A DNA stretch of 64,000 nucleotides, from positions 98,437,990-98,501,989 of the forward strand of contig NC_066315.1 of assembly GCF_022539315.1 (NCBI RefSeq), in the 5' to 3' direction. Position 1 is the first letter of the stretch; every line of letters begins with the position of its first letter. The position numbers were made by a program, and so were the translations under genes. Below the pieces are notes generated by a model. That model ran no database searches. It was not told where the DNA came from and saw only the letters and a program-made list of their open reading frames with translations. Of the stretch, positions 51,012-63,836 are shown piece after piece. Source of the DNA: Serinus canaria. Its lineage: Eukaryota > Chordata > Aves > Passeriformes > Fringillidae.

Positions 51012-53366
51012 GAAAAATAATAATGTGCAATTCCTTTGCAAACAAGTTTTTGAGTGCTTTGCATCATCCATAACACCCGGCACTATGCTGTGATTGGGTG
51101 AAGGAGAAAGGAATGCACTGAGGACACAGAAACAGAAAGTCCCAGAAAAAGGGTAAGCAAGAAAATACATAGTAGGTAAGGAAGGTGCTGTTTAAAGTTT
51201 GTTTGCCCAGAAAAGCATAAATACTGTTAACAGGAAGGCTTTAAGGATTACAAAATCTTTGAAAGACACAGAAGAATATCTGGACAAATAGAATCAGGTA
51301 ATTCCAGCTCCACAAAAAACTCAAAAGAGGTAGGTGGTGAATAAGTGAGAAAAGGCTCTGAGATGGAGACAGCTCCTGGGACATGGATCATCTACTTCCG
51401 GACACTCAGCATGCAGTAGATGTGGGTTTCTCTTGTTCATTTATGTAGTATAATTCTTATGTGAAAGGGCAAGGGTTTTATTTAAAAATACAGATCATGA
51501 GATACAACATAGGCTTTTGCATAAAAGTGTTTACTCTGTGGAGGAATCAGACCTAGAATAGTTGGATTTGGCTGTACATTGGATACAAGATATAGATTAG
51601 AAGAGCTGAACTTCTGGCCATCACAGGAGATCTCACCTCTCACCTCATTTATATTTATGTAATATAAATGAACTGACTGAAGGTGAATGAATGACACCTC
51701 ACAGATAATAAAATAGAATCTGAAATGTGGGTACATGGTGTCATTAGTAAATCTGCTTTAAAAAGCCTGAAGACTGCTGACAAGAGTGCTTCTGGTGCCG
51801 CAGATCTGTTCAATCCAATAAAAATACAGTAATCTATGTTGGCTGTGTGTCTGACAGCTGTTCTTGAGCTGAGCAATCTGAGTAGGTTTGTGAACCTCTG
51901 CCTGAAAGTCCGTGAAAGATCAAAGAAAATTCTGCTCACTGACAGGAGGCAAATGACAGGGGGTCACAATCTTGAAAAATATCCAGAAGTTCTAACTTAG
52001 GAAAAGGGAAAATTGTACTTCGTTTTCTAAGCAGCAGTCACCTCTACCTCCTTGTGGCAGGGTACAAAAGAATAAGAGATTTTGACACACTTATAAGGGA
52101 CCTGAATTAGTAAAAATGCAGATTTTGAAGAGCTGTTTTCATGAAGCTTTGAATGTTGACTCATTCCCACAAGACCCTTACCTGGGAAGGCACCTCCTAA
52201 GGACTCAGGCAATCTAACTTATTCTATTAAAGAATCTATTGGAGATGCATTGAGAGGGTCTTTTCTTAAACAAGCATTACTCCATGTCAGGAAGCCTTCC
52301 ACTTGTCTCGTAATCAGAATATCATTTGTCTTCCTCCTGCCACGGGCCCAGGTATGACTCAAAGGTCGTTCTTAGGTGAAGGGCCAGGCAAATGCCCTAT
52401 AATACTGCAGGAAAGACCCAGTGCTGACACATCAGGAACTAGACACATGTGAGATAATTTCTCATGTTCGAGACACCCACTTGGATTTACATCATTGGTC
52501 CTCCCAAGACCACAGCCCTCCTTGACTGGAAGCTGGCAGCCAAGTGGCATCACCAATGGCACCAGACACCCACGGGTGATTCACCCTGATTTCCAACCAC
52601 TGGGTCTCGCCTGTGACTCAACACAGAACTGAAATTAAGGTGTTCAAATCAAGGCACTGATGAGCAGCACACACAGTAGTGGTGTATCCCTGTTGAAAGA
52701 GATAAGGAGCAAGCCACCAGAGACTTCAGCAGGGTGAATCCTCTCAATGTGGCACTCTCACAGGCGAAATATTAAGCAGAAATTTATCATTAGTGAGGGG
52801 GAAGTTATTGCCTGAATTTAGTCCAAATATTGGGTGTGAAACAAGAGACAATGAGAGTAATTGTGTGGCAAAAGCAAGAAATAAAGCTTTGACAGCAAGA
52901 GGATTTTGAAGTGATGGGGAAAGCCTTGAGGAATTTTTAAGGCATTTACAGTGAAAAAATAAAGATTTTGCCAGAAGGGTATTTTCTAGCCTTGCATTGG
53001 ACAAAAAACCCTAAAAATATGGAGTTGGCTGAGAACAGAATCTGCTTATCCCCAGAGGAGGTTAAATCTGTGAGCTCAGGTGTCTAAGAGAATTATGAGC
53101 TCTCAATTCCCTGCCTTTCAGTAACATAAAAACTTACTTTCCTCAGACCTCTTGTGAACTCTGACTTCTACTTGCACCGCTTCAGAAATAAATAATTCAC
53201 ATTAACATTTGGAAATTACTGGGCTACATGTGACTCATGTGCATCCTCCAGTGCTGGGCAGCACTTTTAGAGGAAAGGGCCTCTGTTACCAAAAATTTTG
53301 AAATAACTTTTCTCCGTGTATGTATCAAAAGTTTCTGCTTTCCACAGAAAATCCTGATTTATGGCA
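51012..53366. other. Unique noncoding DNA
   Basis: No gene is supported; frames stay at or below 94 codons. The segment about 52330-52720 is somewhat richer in GC, but no repeat edges or family were recognised. Confidence 0.5.
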
Positions 53367-53428
53367 CTGTTTAGTGTAAACTGTTTAGTGTAAAAAATGA
53401 TTTAAACTGTTTAGTGTTTAGTGTTTAG
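53367..53428. repeat. Minisatellite of 14-bp CTGTTTAGTGTAAA
   Basis: Two exact tandem copies of a 14-bp unit (53367 and 53381) are followed, after 12 bases, by a third start at 53407 that breaks into GTGTTTA repeats. The variants show slippage on two unit lengths. Confidence 0.88.
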
Positions 53429-56400
53429 GATGAAAACTGAAATACATTAACTAGAAAATATTTTTATCATTGATGCCTTGGAGTGGCTACCTAGAACAGA
53501 GGTTATACCCAAGATGGACAGCAGTCACGAGTTTTTCAGACTGATGTAAGTTTGGTCCATTTGCCCATCAGGTGATAATTCTCCATTTACAGCTTCAGGT
53601 TATGAAGTCATAAACCTCCAGTTTCCCACTCAGTTCACTTTTGTTTATACTTTTCCAGGCCTGAGGTTGTAGGGTGTCCTTGGGCTCCAGGTCCAGAGGA
53701 ATTGTTTTGTCTGACCAAAGAGTGAAGACAGTAGTTAACACTTTATATGAAGTTTAGAGTTATGCACTAATGGAAAACAGGAGTTGAAGAATATAAAAGA
53801 TAAATCTTAAGGCATCATCATGGCTCACAGAACTGCATTTCCTTATGAGCCCATGCTCTGTGGACTAGACTGGCTCCTATGAGGTGCAAAATGCTCTGCA
53901 GTAAGACTTGTTTATGGAGAGGCCTAACAAAGATGAGAAGATCTGCATGTGTACCCTTCTTTACTCTGAAATTCTCTAGTATTTAGATTTGCATCCTGTA
54001 TAGGGTATAACACTTCTTTTTTCTGGCCCTCCTATCTTCTTCTCTGCCTTGTCATAAGACAAATTTTCTTTTAGCACTTCTGTAAGACCTGATTCTTTTG
54101 GAACCACATTAACTTGTTCATGTCACCTATTTGTGGTTAAAACAAGGACAAAGAATTTGGTAAGCTTGTATAGTGCACTTCCTTTTTTTTATAGAAATCC
54201 TGGTAGATGTGGTTTTTATATAAACTAAGAAAATAGACAATTTTCCTTCATTTCATCTATACCACACGCTCGAAATAAGCCCAGCAGGATTTCTCATCTC
54301 TAGACAAGCTAGCCTCAACCTGCTCTATATCTCACAGAGAAGAACTATCAAAGGTCAAAAAATTTACATTTTAGTTTATTCCAGTTGAACCATATTTTCT
54401 TTTCCCTTTTTTATAAGACAGTGATGTTTACCAAGCATAAAATCTGTGATGGAGGCAGTACAATAAAAGACCATGGCTTGCTACTGACCTGACAGAGCAG
54501 GATCTCAGGACATGTCTTGGCCTGACCTGATTAAATGTCTGTCTGCCAGTGAGGGGGCTCTTGCCCTGTTGTTTTGGGGTAAACCCTGCAGATGCCATGT
54601 GGGTAAAAGAGCCAACTGAGGCAAGGAATGCAGGCGACCAAGAGCAGCCTCCTGAGAAGGGCTGGAGCTGCTAGAGAAGAAAACATATAAAGCCCTATAA
54701 ATCTAACGATAATATTTCAGCTTCTTCTAGTCAGCTTTAACCTTGTTTGAAGTTATTCTTAGCATATCCGTGTAAGGAGTTAAAGAATACAGCTGCCTGC
54801 TTCAAACACTGTCAGGGCCACAGAAGAAATTTGCCTTTCTAGGTGACCAGAAGGCCTGGAAATCACTGAGTCACTGTCCAAAGTGCAGAGGATTGTTCCT
54901 AGAGTCAGTGGTCAGCCTCAAAAAATTGTAAGGCTGCCTATCCTGCTTTAGCTGGGACTAGTGATATATTTATACAGTGACTGAAAAAATATTAATGTCT
55001 TTAAGTAATTTTGTATTTTCAGTCTATAGCAAGGATTTGAATATATATACAAACAAATGAAAGACTTATTTAGGATATTGGCCATCTAACTCATGCCCCT
55101 TAGAAATTCCTGGTGCTTTCCAATGGTTTAGAGAAGCAAAGAACATCTCACTTAATGAATTTATCTTCCTTCTGTCTTTCAAATCTGTTTTTTACAGCAA
55201 ACCTCATTGAGCTGTGCCCTAACCATATGAACACCATCCACAAAAAAGACAGAGAAAAGAAACACCACAGTGCTTTTGAAATTCAAATGCAGCTTAAGAA
55301 AATGTGGGGAATACCAGAAGGAAATTAACCAAGCTAATGTTCTGAGAAATATTCTCATTTATAGATTTTTTTTTTTCTTCAGGGTTGGTATAATTTTTTA
55401 AAAAAATATTTCTTCCTTCTGTTTTCTTCTGTCTGAGCCTGAAATTTCAGAGGTTTTTATGATCACCTAAAATGCCATCGACTCCTTTTGCAGGTAATTT
55501 TGGATAATTTTACCCATCTCTAGATCAGTGGTAGGCCATATTACCCACCTCACTTTTCTTCCTTACAGAAACAGGTCACAGAAGAAGTCATAATTCCTGC
55601 TGCACACTACAGGAGGAAAATATTCTTTCTGCAAGGAAAGCTCTTTTTTAAAGCTGGAAGCTGGCTTGTTTATAATGCAGAGAGAATAGTAGTTAATGTC
55701 AAGAAGAGAGCAAGTATCTGTGTATGTGTGTGTTTTCTGCTGCATGAACAGCAATCTAAAGAAACAGACACTCTTCAGGGGACTGAACCATGCATTGAGA
55801 TGGGATGTATGAGAAGCTGTAAGATTTTAGAGGTATTGACTTTTTCAGCCACAGCATAGGAGAAAGCAAGGGGGAAAAAGTAAATGTTTTCTCTGACAGA
55901 AAGAAAAGGTCTCAGAAGAATTCATTAAACCTGTATAAAACTCACTTGCTCCGTAATGTACCCTCCCATTTGCCAGTTTCTGAGAGCAGAAGAAACTTGG
56001 ACTTCTGAGAGCCTGAATTTGCCAATTCAATGCTATTAGGGAGAACTCCTCTTTGTTGGAGGCCCAGTCTTGAAGCTGCCTACTATCTGTGCCCTAAATT
56101 TTTGTGAGTTATCATGTTTAACTGTAATATGTGCAGCTAAGCATTTAAATAGCACCTAACAAGAGGATAAAAACTGCAAGCCATTATTAGGTGACAGGTT
56201 TCTTCTTGAAAATAACAAAAATTGCAGACATTAGTTCAGGAGACCTTTGAAAAGAAAAAAAAGGAATTATACTAATATTATTATATATTATTATATTTTC
56301 ATTATACTTAGATGAACAAATGATATGTAGTTTATGAATTCTGTTACAATTTATGAAGAAATCACTATTCTCACATACCCTGTTTACCTGCTCTGAGCAA

Positions 56401-56449
56401 TGGTAATCAGTCAGAGTTTTCTTTATGTATCCCAGTACATGGTTTTGCA
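53429..56449. other. Unique noncoding DNA
   Basis: No gene or mobile element was recognised. Frames are at or below 71 codons. The left side of 56262-56300 is a short ATT-rich run. Confidence 0.5.
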
Positions 56450-56840
56450 GACCTTGTACCACCCTGGCAGTAGAGTTCATCCTGGCTCACTGTGGCCTCA
56501 TCCTGCTTTCCCAGTTGTCAAGAGGAGCAGCGCCTGTGACCTGTCCAGTTTTGGCTTCATCCTGTGACCTCCAGGGCAGCGCTGGCCCCAGTGACCAGCT
56601 GGGGAGTCAGTAGGTGACAAACAGCAGCCCTTGAGGGCAGCTGGGGCTGGGCCAGGCAACTCTGCCACTCTCTGGCTCCAGCTGGGAGCCCCTGAGAGGG
56701 GGCTGTGAGGGGGGGTAAAAAAAGAGGTAAAAGAAGAAAACAACAAAGCAACACAAAAATAGCCCCAGGTAACGAGACTGGGGAGAAATCCTCCCCATTT
56801 CCTCTTGAAGGGACTCAAACTGTCATTCTCTCATCCTAGA
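56450..56840. other. GC-rich patch with G-runs, origin unknown
   Basis: This is a clear compositional step above the AT-rich surroundings. It carries TGGGGCTGGGCCAGG and the runs GGG (56684), GGGGG (56698-56702) and GGGGGGG (56709-56715), which together could form a G-quadruplex. The G-runs are followed at once by an A-rich stretch (56717-56760). Three overlapping minus-strand frames (63-106 codons) exist in different phases and are probably chance products of few stop codons. An AATAAA lies at 56890-56895. Candidates are an unrecognised LTR or a remnant regulatory island. Confidence 0.4.
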
Positions 56841-59800
56841 GGCACACAGGAAGAGTGACCATCACACCAGGGTTAGGGGTGAGATAGCAATAAACTTTCC
56901 AGAACAACAGTTCTGAAGGTTTTGTTGATTAGGCTTTGTATTTTTTACATTGTAAAAACATTAATAATGACTGATAACAGCTGTTTGTGCATATGTACCA
57001 AGTTCTCTTTCAAAAATATTTTAAATGTAGCACTACCATTTCAGTCATTATTATGCCTCCATATTTTTTCACTTATCTTCTTTTTTTTTTAATTACTGAA
57101 GTTATTTTACAAGTAATTGTTCATTCAATTGCTTTTTTGCAAAAAGCCTCACACAGGAAGTTTGGGACATGAGATGCTGTAGAATCCCATTTACCAGTTT
57201 ACAGGATCCAGTTCTATAATAGAGCTCTGAGGGACACTGTAAGTTGCACTATCTATAGAATATACAGATGGCAGTGACTTCTCTCATCCAGTAATCATCA
57301 CTTAAAATGTATTTTGTAAAACATACATCCCAGAGGGCCCCTGGCTGTGTTCAGACCTCTAATGCTGCCACAGAACAATAATGCAAAACAGCTCAGACAA
57401 AAATCAAGTACCATCTGTAAATGCTCACCCTGTGCAAGCACTGTACTTACCAAGTGCTGACCTGTACTTAAAAAGCACTAAACTGTACTTTGCACCTCTT
57501 GTTAAGGAAGAGAACAGAAAGAGATTCAGTAATAAAAAATGCTGGTCAAAAGTGAAGCTGGCAGAATTCATTTATAAAAGCGAACACGATGAAGCATTCC
57601 TCACCTCTCTGATGGACAGCAGCTTCTAAACAGAACCTTTGAGTAAGAATGGCAAGAAATTCCAGTCTTCATATGCATTCTCTTCAAATTCATCTAACTG
57701 ACAGTTTATGTTCATTTCCTGCTCCTGGGTACTCACACCAATTAAAATTGCACTTGATTATATTATATTGAGTGCCTTGATGAATAGAAATGGTGTTTTC
57801 AAAACAACAACAAAAATAAAGAAATGAATAAGCCAGCAACTGGCTGATGGGCAAAGAAATTACCAAACATGAGTTATGGCATACATCACATTGATCAATA
57901 ATGTCTGCAGAGGAAAACCAACTTTAATTAGAAGTAATGGCAACTTAGGTACTGCAAAGATTTGCTTTTGTTTTGCTTCATATTCTTGTTTGTGTACTAA
58001 AATGAAGCAGCTTATGAATGACAATCACACTTAGACCCACAGGTTTTAATTAATTACTACTGCCTCCTTCATGTCTCTGTTAAACATTTTCAAGAAAAAA
58101 CAACAGTCATAACACTGATCTTTTTATATAGATCTGAAGAACTTCATACATTACCTTTTTGCTTCTTTTTTCTCTTTGTACTTGAAAAGCACTGACTTTA
58201 ACCTCTGTTTCCGAGTTAGGAAGTAATTTCCACACTGCTTCCTTTCTTTTGGCATTGCCAATTGAATATCCCAACTCCATTCTCAAGCTAGGCTTCACAG
58301 CAAGACAATTTAGATCCCTATTGAAACTCAGTGTGTAGCAAATGTGTTTCTCTTTGTCTATGGAAATAGCTGCAGAATGTTTATATCACACAGAATTTGT
58401 GTTCTCACATGGTCTCCTGTACATATAAGCTGCTATGAGTATGCTTCCACAAATGGAAGAAGTTTCCTGGTGATCAATCACAGCACAGCAGGCAGGCACA
58501 GCAGCATGTGTGAACAGATGCACAGAGGGGCACTGGAAATGGATGAAGGCAGCAAGGGTCCACTGCCATGGAGGTGATGTCCCACGGGGCACAGTGCCAT
58601 CATCCACACAACCAACTCCCCCAGGACAGCAGAGGCGTCGACCCAGAGCAAGATCTGCAGGTTTGCAGGTCAGCACCTCCTCAGGCAGGAGGTCTCAGCC
58701 TCAGGGAGGTCACTTTTACAGCCATGGCATCCTCTCTGAAGATGGCAGACTTCTAGAAACAGATAGTATCCACCTGAAAAAGTGGAGCAAGGCCCTCCAG
58801 AGGGCCCTTCCAACCTGAATTTTCCTACAATTTTACTGTCCTCTGAAGATCATGTCCTACTTGGATGCCAATGATTGGCAGATACCTCAATCATATTGCT
58901 ACATTTTACGTGACATCTTGGGTTGTCTCTGCTGTTTTCAGGTGTTTCCATGGTTGGTTTATGGATTTAGGTGCTCTTTCTGGTGGTGTAAGAGCACTGT
59001 GCTGTGTTACAGAGTTGTCAAGAGAGAGAAAGTAGCTACTTCTCTACAGCACCTTCTGCCCAGATGGGCTGCCTGCCTGGCTGTTGTACCACAATCACTT
59101 CCATCCACTCCACCTGTTTCTTTAGCCCTGCCCTCCTACCTTTCCAGCATGTGTACCACCTAGTAATGAACTGAATTTTTCCTTCATCTATGGACAGTTC
59201 CACCTGGGAGCAGGTAATGCATCAGTGTTTCTACTTTTCTTTGAAGGTATTTTTTGTCTAGTATTTCTTAACAAGCATCATGTTTATGTATCTGCTCACC
59301 AGGAAGCCCTTCTAGCTTGATGCGTTCCCTCTGAACAGGTTTTTGGCCTGTCAATGACTCATCTTTCATCTGTTTGGTCAGGGTAGCAGAAAAAAATAGC
59401 ATCCAGTCACTCTTTTCTCTTAAGATTTCTATCTTCAAAATGTTTGATTAGAAGGAATTCAAGACAGAAATTAAAGCTTTTGAAAATATTAATAAGCCAT
59501 GGAATATTTCCCAAGAGAAAACTGCAATAAAAGAATGGCACAAAATTCAGCAAGCCTGTAGTATCTTGTCTTTAAAGAAAATTTCTGTTGGGAGAAAAAG
59601 TTTCTCTCTTATCAAATGAACACACAAACACAGCTACTTTCTGGAATAGCAATTGTTTGTTTTAATTTGCTGGTTATCTGCACACTCCAGCTATGTCTTC
59701 CAGCTGTACCAATAACAATAAGAAAGTGCTAATCCAGCTGCAACCAGGGACAGGGGAACATAAAGGCAATGTCTGGTGGCTGAGTTCAGTGCCCAGAACA

Positions 59801-61355
59801 CATTGCTGCGGTGAGGTAGCTGCTAGTGCAAGACCTTTACAAAATTGCTTGCAAGATCTTTCTCGGAGAGCAAATGTTTTAACTGGGATGTCATAAACAA
59901 CAACTTCCAAGCATCTGTAGGAAGCTGCAGAGTGGCTGGGGCGGGAGGAGGCACCAGAGGAGCACAGCAGGACATCACCCAGCTGCCTGGCTGCTGCAGG
60001 CTCCCAGCAAAGCACTCGGGAAAGTGTACGGAGGAAGCCTGGTGGGCCAGGTTTGAGTGGGTTTGTAAGGGGGTGCAAAACTCTTTTTCAATCATCAAAC
60101 AGTAGGAAAGAGAGGAGGCTTAGCAAGATTTAAAGGATCCTCCAGTTAGAATGGGGAAAGGATTAAATAGCATCTTGTTTAGGAGAGAGAACTCAGTGGT
60201 CCTTGTTTCCATTGCTCCCTTCAGCACATGTCTCATATCCCTTTGCCTTGCACCAATGATTTTTCACATAAATAACATTTGTTTTATAAAATGAACAGCT
60301 GGAATACATGTGATTAAGCTTGCTTGTGACATAAGAATTCATGGATAAAAGGCTGAGTGGATAACTACTATTGATTTTGGCTCCCTTGGCAATGCTGTAA
60401 TACAAAATCAAGCTTTTTACAAATGTTTTTTCCTGTATTTTCCTTTTCCCCATCCCCTCCTTTTTAAAGTCTTCAAACATTGATACCAACCTGCAGGATT
60501 TCCTGCAGGCTCAGCAAGTGTGCAGCATACAATTTCAAAGCCACACACTACGGGCTTCAGTAACCACCACATAGATATATGCTGACATGTGTGCCATTTG
60601 TCCTGAGGTTGGCACAAATGTAGGCATCTGTAGAATCACAGCCTTATAATCCCATTTTTCAATACTCTGCTTGAACAGTGACATTTATCTCTCTATTGGT
60701 CAGAACCATATGTAAGAAATTAAGTACAAAATCATTACAATGTGATGCTGACACCATTTTTTTCCCCAGTCCTTGAAAACGTTTCCAGTGGTGTTCACAA
60801 TTTGGCAGATTCTCAGTTGCAGAGAAAAGACACGCAGGTAGACAGGCACCCGGACATAGCTGCACTGCTCACCTCCAGCAGGAATGTTTCTCCAATGGCA
60901 GAAGAGCAGGTGATGACAGAAGGCATCACTGTGATGTCTTTTTCTTTCCACCTTCACCTGTGAAGAGCTTGACCCTACTGAACCCCCCAAAAAGCACTGC
61001 CTGATTTCAAGGCAAATGTATCACTACTCTTTCCCTTCACTTCCAGAAAACAATTTTGCTCTTCTTTCCCAACTTCTGCTTGAAGCAGTGGGTGAAAGAT
61101 ACTGCCCAGTCCTGAAGAAGAAAAATAAAACCTACCACATAAGCCCACTTTAAAAATGACTCTGTTTACATGAAGTAAAGATGTCACTTACAGAAAGCGT
61201 CCTATGTCAGACCCAGATCTCCTGTTCCATAGCAACTGCTAAATTGCGCTTGTTCCACTGCAATTTTGTAGCTTCAATGTAATTTTTTTCTCCTCAGAGC
61301 TGGGATTTTACAATCTTGCTCTTAAAATAATACAGCGGTAACAAAGAAACATTGT
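56841..61355. other. Unique noncoding DNA with GC-richer patches
   Basis: Patches at about 58490-58720 and 59690-60070 have higher GC and overlapping frames of up to 134 codons on both strands; none is recognised. A short stretch at 58795-58840 (GAGGGCCCTTCCAACCTGAA) resembles a CR1 3' tail, but too little remains to call it firmly. No other repeat was seen. Confidence 0.45.
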
Positions 61356-61877
61356 TGTGATTTTGTCTGGGTTAGAGTTAATTTTCTTCCCAGTAGCTGG
61401 TATGAGGCCATGCTTTGGATTTAGTGTTGATGATTCAGGGATGTTTTTGTTACTGCCAAGCAGGGCTCACACAAAGACCTTTTTCGCTTCTCACACCACC
61501 CCACCAGTGAGCATGTTTGGGGTGCACAAGGAGCTGGGAGAGGACACAGCCAGGAGAGCTGACCCCGGCTGACCCGAGGACATTCCATACCATTTAGGGT
61601 GGAACATTTAGGGTGGCAATGTCCCCCAAGTCACCATTATGCATGACAGGGCCCTGCTGTCCTGGGAACAGCTGAACACCTGCCTGCCACCAGGAAGAGG
61701 TGAAATAATTCCTTGTTTTGCTTTACTTAGGTGTGTGGCTTTTGCTTTCTCCATTAAAAGGTCTTTCTCCCATGAGTTTTCTCATTTTCACTCTTCTGAT
61801 TCTCTCCCATCCTGCTTCAGGGGCAGTGGGTGGGTAGCTGAGTGGGGCTTGGTTGCCAGCTGGGTTTGAACCCGACA
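61356..61877 (+). mobile_element. Solo LTR of an avian endogenous retrovirus
   Basis: It starts TGTGATTTTG then GGGTTAGAGTTAATTTTCTT, CCAGTAGCTGGTATGAGG and later GACACAGCCAGGAGAGCTGA and GACATTCCATACCAT. The right half has a polyadenylation signal ATTAAA (61753-61758), then CATGAGTTTTCTCATTTTCA, GATTCTCTCCCATCCTGCTT and an end at GGGTTTGAACCCGACA. This order matches a long terminal repeat family widespread in bird genomes (ERVL-like; exact name not certain). No gag, pol or env sequence is nearby, so it is a solo LTR left by recombination. The TATA-box region normally in the middle is not seen. CATTTAGGGTGG is duplicated there (61591 and 61605). No matching target duplication was found at the edges. 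Confidence 0.85.
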
Positions 61878-63766
61878 CTCACGTAATTTTTCCTTTTTTT
61901 TTGAAACAAAACGGAAAATTCTGGAAGTTCTGTGTCACTTTTCAGTCTACTGATCAAAAAACCTGCTGCCAAGAAATTGACAATTTCCTCTTTGAGTAAA
62001 AGCTGAAGGTCTTTTATTTTTCACTCAGATGGCTGAAAAATATAAGTCCACTTCTGATGTGGACATGCATGCCTGCAGGAGTTTTGTCTTCTGTGGCTTA
62101 ACAATATATTTTCTGAATATTTTGTTCTTCTTTTCCTGAAATATTGTCTCAGATCTACTGAAAAGTTATTTTGTCCATTAATTATGCATTAAAGGATCTG
62201 AAGAAGATGTCAGCAAAAGAACAGAGTCAGCATCCCCAGGCAGTCCTGAAAGCTCCACAGTATATGGAATGCTCTCCACCTTTCCCTGCATGCACACAAA
62301 AAAGCCAAAGCTTTAGTCACAAGGCCATGAATAGATATGTTAAATTGTTCATTATCTTCAACTCCTTTTCTTGAGAGAAGTTCTTTCTCTTGAATTGATT
62401 AATTCCTTGTCTCTTTATCCTAAATATCCTTTCCTTTGACAGTGCAATAAAGGAAAATGTTACTGCATCAGTCGAGAAATATTAGCAAATTATTCTATAT
62501 TCTTCCCCAGTGCTTCCCCTAGAAAATTCATATCCAGTTACCTATTACAATTTACTGTAGAAATGCTGTCAAGTAGCTGTTTAAAATCTAACCATGCTCC
62601 TCAATAGCCCAGATGGCAAAAGATTTTTTTCCAAATAAGTCATTTATATGAAAGCATATCAAGTATCTGGAATAACAATATGATACAGAACTGATAGAAT
62701 TGCTATACCTGAGAAAGTAACAGAATATCTAATCGAGTGCACTTTCTACAGGTTTCTGGCTAACAAATATGCTTTCTCAATTGAAACTGTTTAGGTTTCA
62801 TATTGTTTAACCAAAGTGTTCATATGTTTTAATTCAAATATTTCCTTTATTTAAAAAAAAAAATGTGACTGCAATGTGCTTCTAAGGAAGCCAAAATGCC
62901 TAAATATTTACTGAGGAAGTGAAGCTCTTATTTAAAGTTCCACTATTCACCCCTGCGTATTTCCTGAGCCTTTGATAATCCCCTGCTCAACCTGTTTTGA
63001 AGATCAGAGAGAGCACCTACTGACTTGAATGAATGTGACTCTGTATTTTTTCTCTTATATATACTACTAATTTCGATTCTTTCTTTAGGTACAGGCACAA
63101 TTTTAATTACTCCTTTTTTCTCTTAAAATCTTTCCCAATAAGTTCTCTTTCTCCCTGTCTTCAAACACACACATAACACTGACCCATCATCTTCAATACT
63201 CCCCTGGTTATTATTTTGACTTAGACATTTTATACAAGTCAAGGACTCTCGCTGCTGATATGCAGCACAGACACTGCTTTTTTCAATAACACAAATAATT
63301 TTGATGTTGACTTTGTATGATCATTTCCTTTCTTTTGTACTTCAGGAAGAAGATACTTTATCTTAAATATTCAAAGGCTCTTGCATCTTGGGCTCTTTCA
63401 TCTTCAGTGTTCCCATATTTTAAGATCAGGTTGTGCATTGGTTTACATTAAAGTTAAAAACAACAAATGAGTATATAATAAGGGACAAAAACATTAAATC
63501 CCTACCAGCAAGAGGAAGTCAGGTATGTGAAGTTTCCATAGTTATTCTCAATTATTCTCAATTGCTTGGAAATGTGATTAATAAAATAAACCCAAAGTTG
63601 ATTTGTCATCTTAAGATGAAGTGAGGCCACGTGCTACCATGGCATGATGAAATGTCCTAGGTTGACTCACAGTGGAGCTGGGTTTTGTTAAACTCCTTCC
63701 CTACAAGTCACAGAATGGGGATGTGACACTGCCTGCTGTGGTCTGATAAGGGGGTGCTTGGTTAAA
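61878..63766. other. Unique AT-rich noncoding DNA
   Basis: No gene or mobile element was recognised. TTATTCTCAA is tandemly duplicated at about 63541-63561. Frames are at or below 67 codons. Confidence 0.5.
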
Positions 63767-63836
63767 GTTGGAGTTCAAAATCTTAGAGGTCTTTTCCAAC
63801 CTAAATGTTCCTCTGACAATTCTGTGATGATTCTGC
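63767..63836 (+). mobile_element. CR1 LINE terminal tail, sense orientation
   Basis: AAATCTTAGAGGTCTTTTCC followed by AACCTAAATGTTCC and the terminal TTCTGTGATGATTCTG is the very end of a CR1 3' untranslated region. Sequence to its left (from about 63660) may be more of the same element but is too diverged to assign. Confidence 0.8.

Noticed and set aside
58795..58840. Possible CR1 tail (CCCTTCCAACCTGAA)
   Set aside because: Only about 15-20 bases fit well and the expected ATTCTATG terminus is degraded; too weak to list as an element.
59674..60105. Overlapping frames of 67-134 codons on both strands in a GC-richer patch
   Set aside because: Opposing frames in several phases suggest chance openness from fewer AT-rich stop codons. 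No family was recognised.
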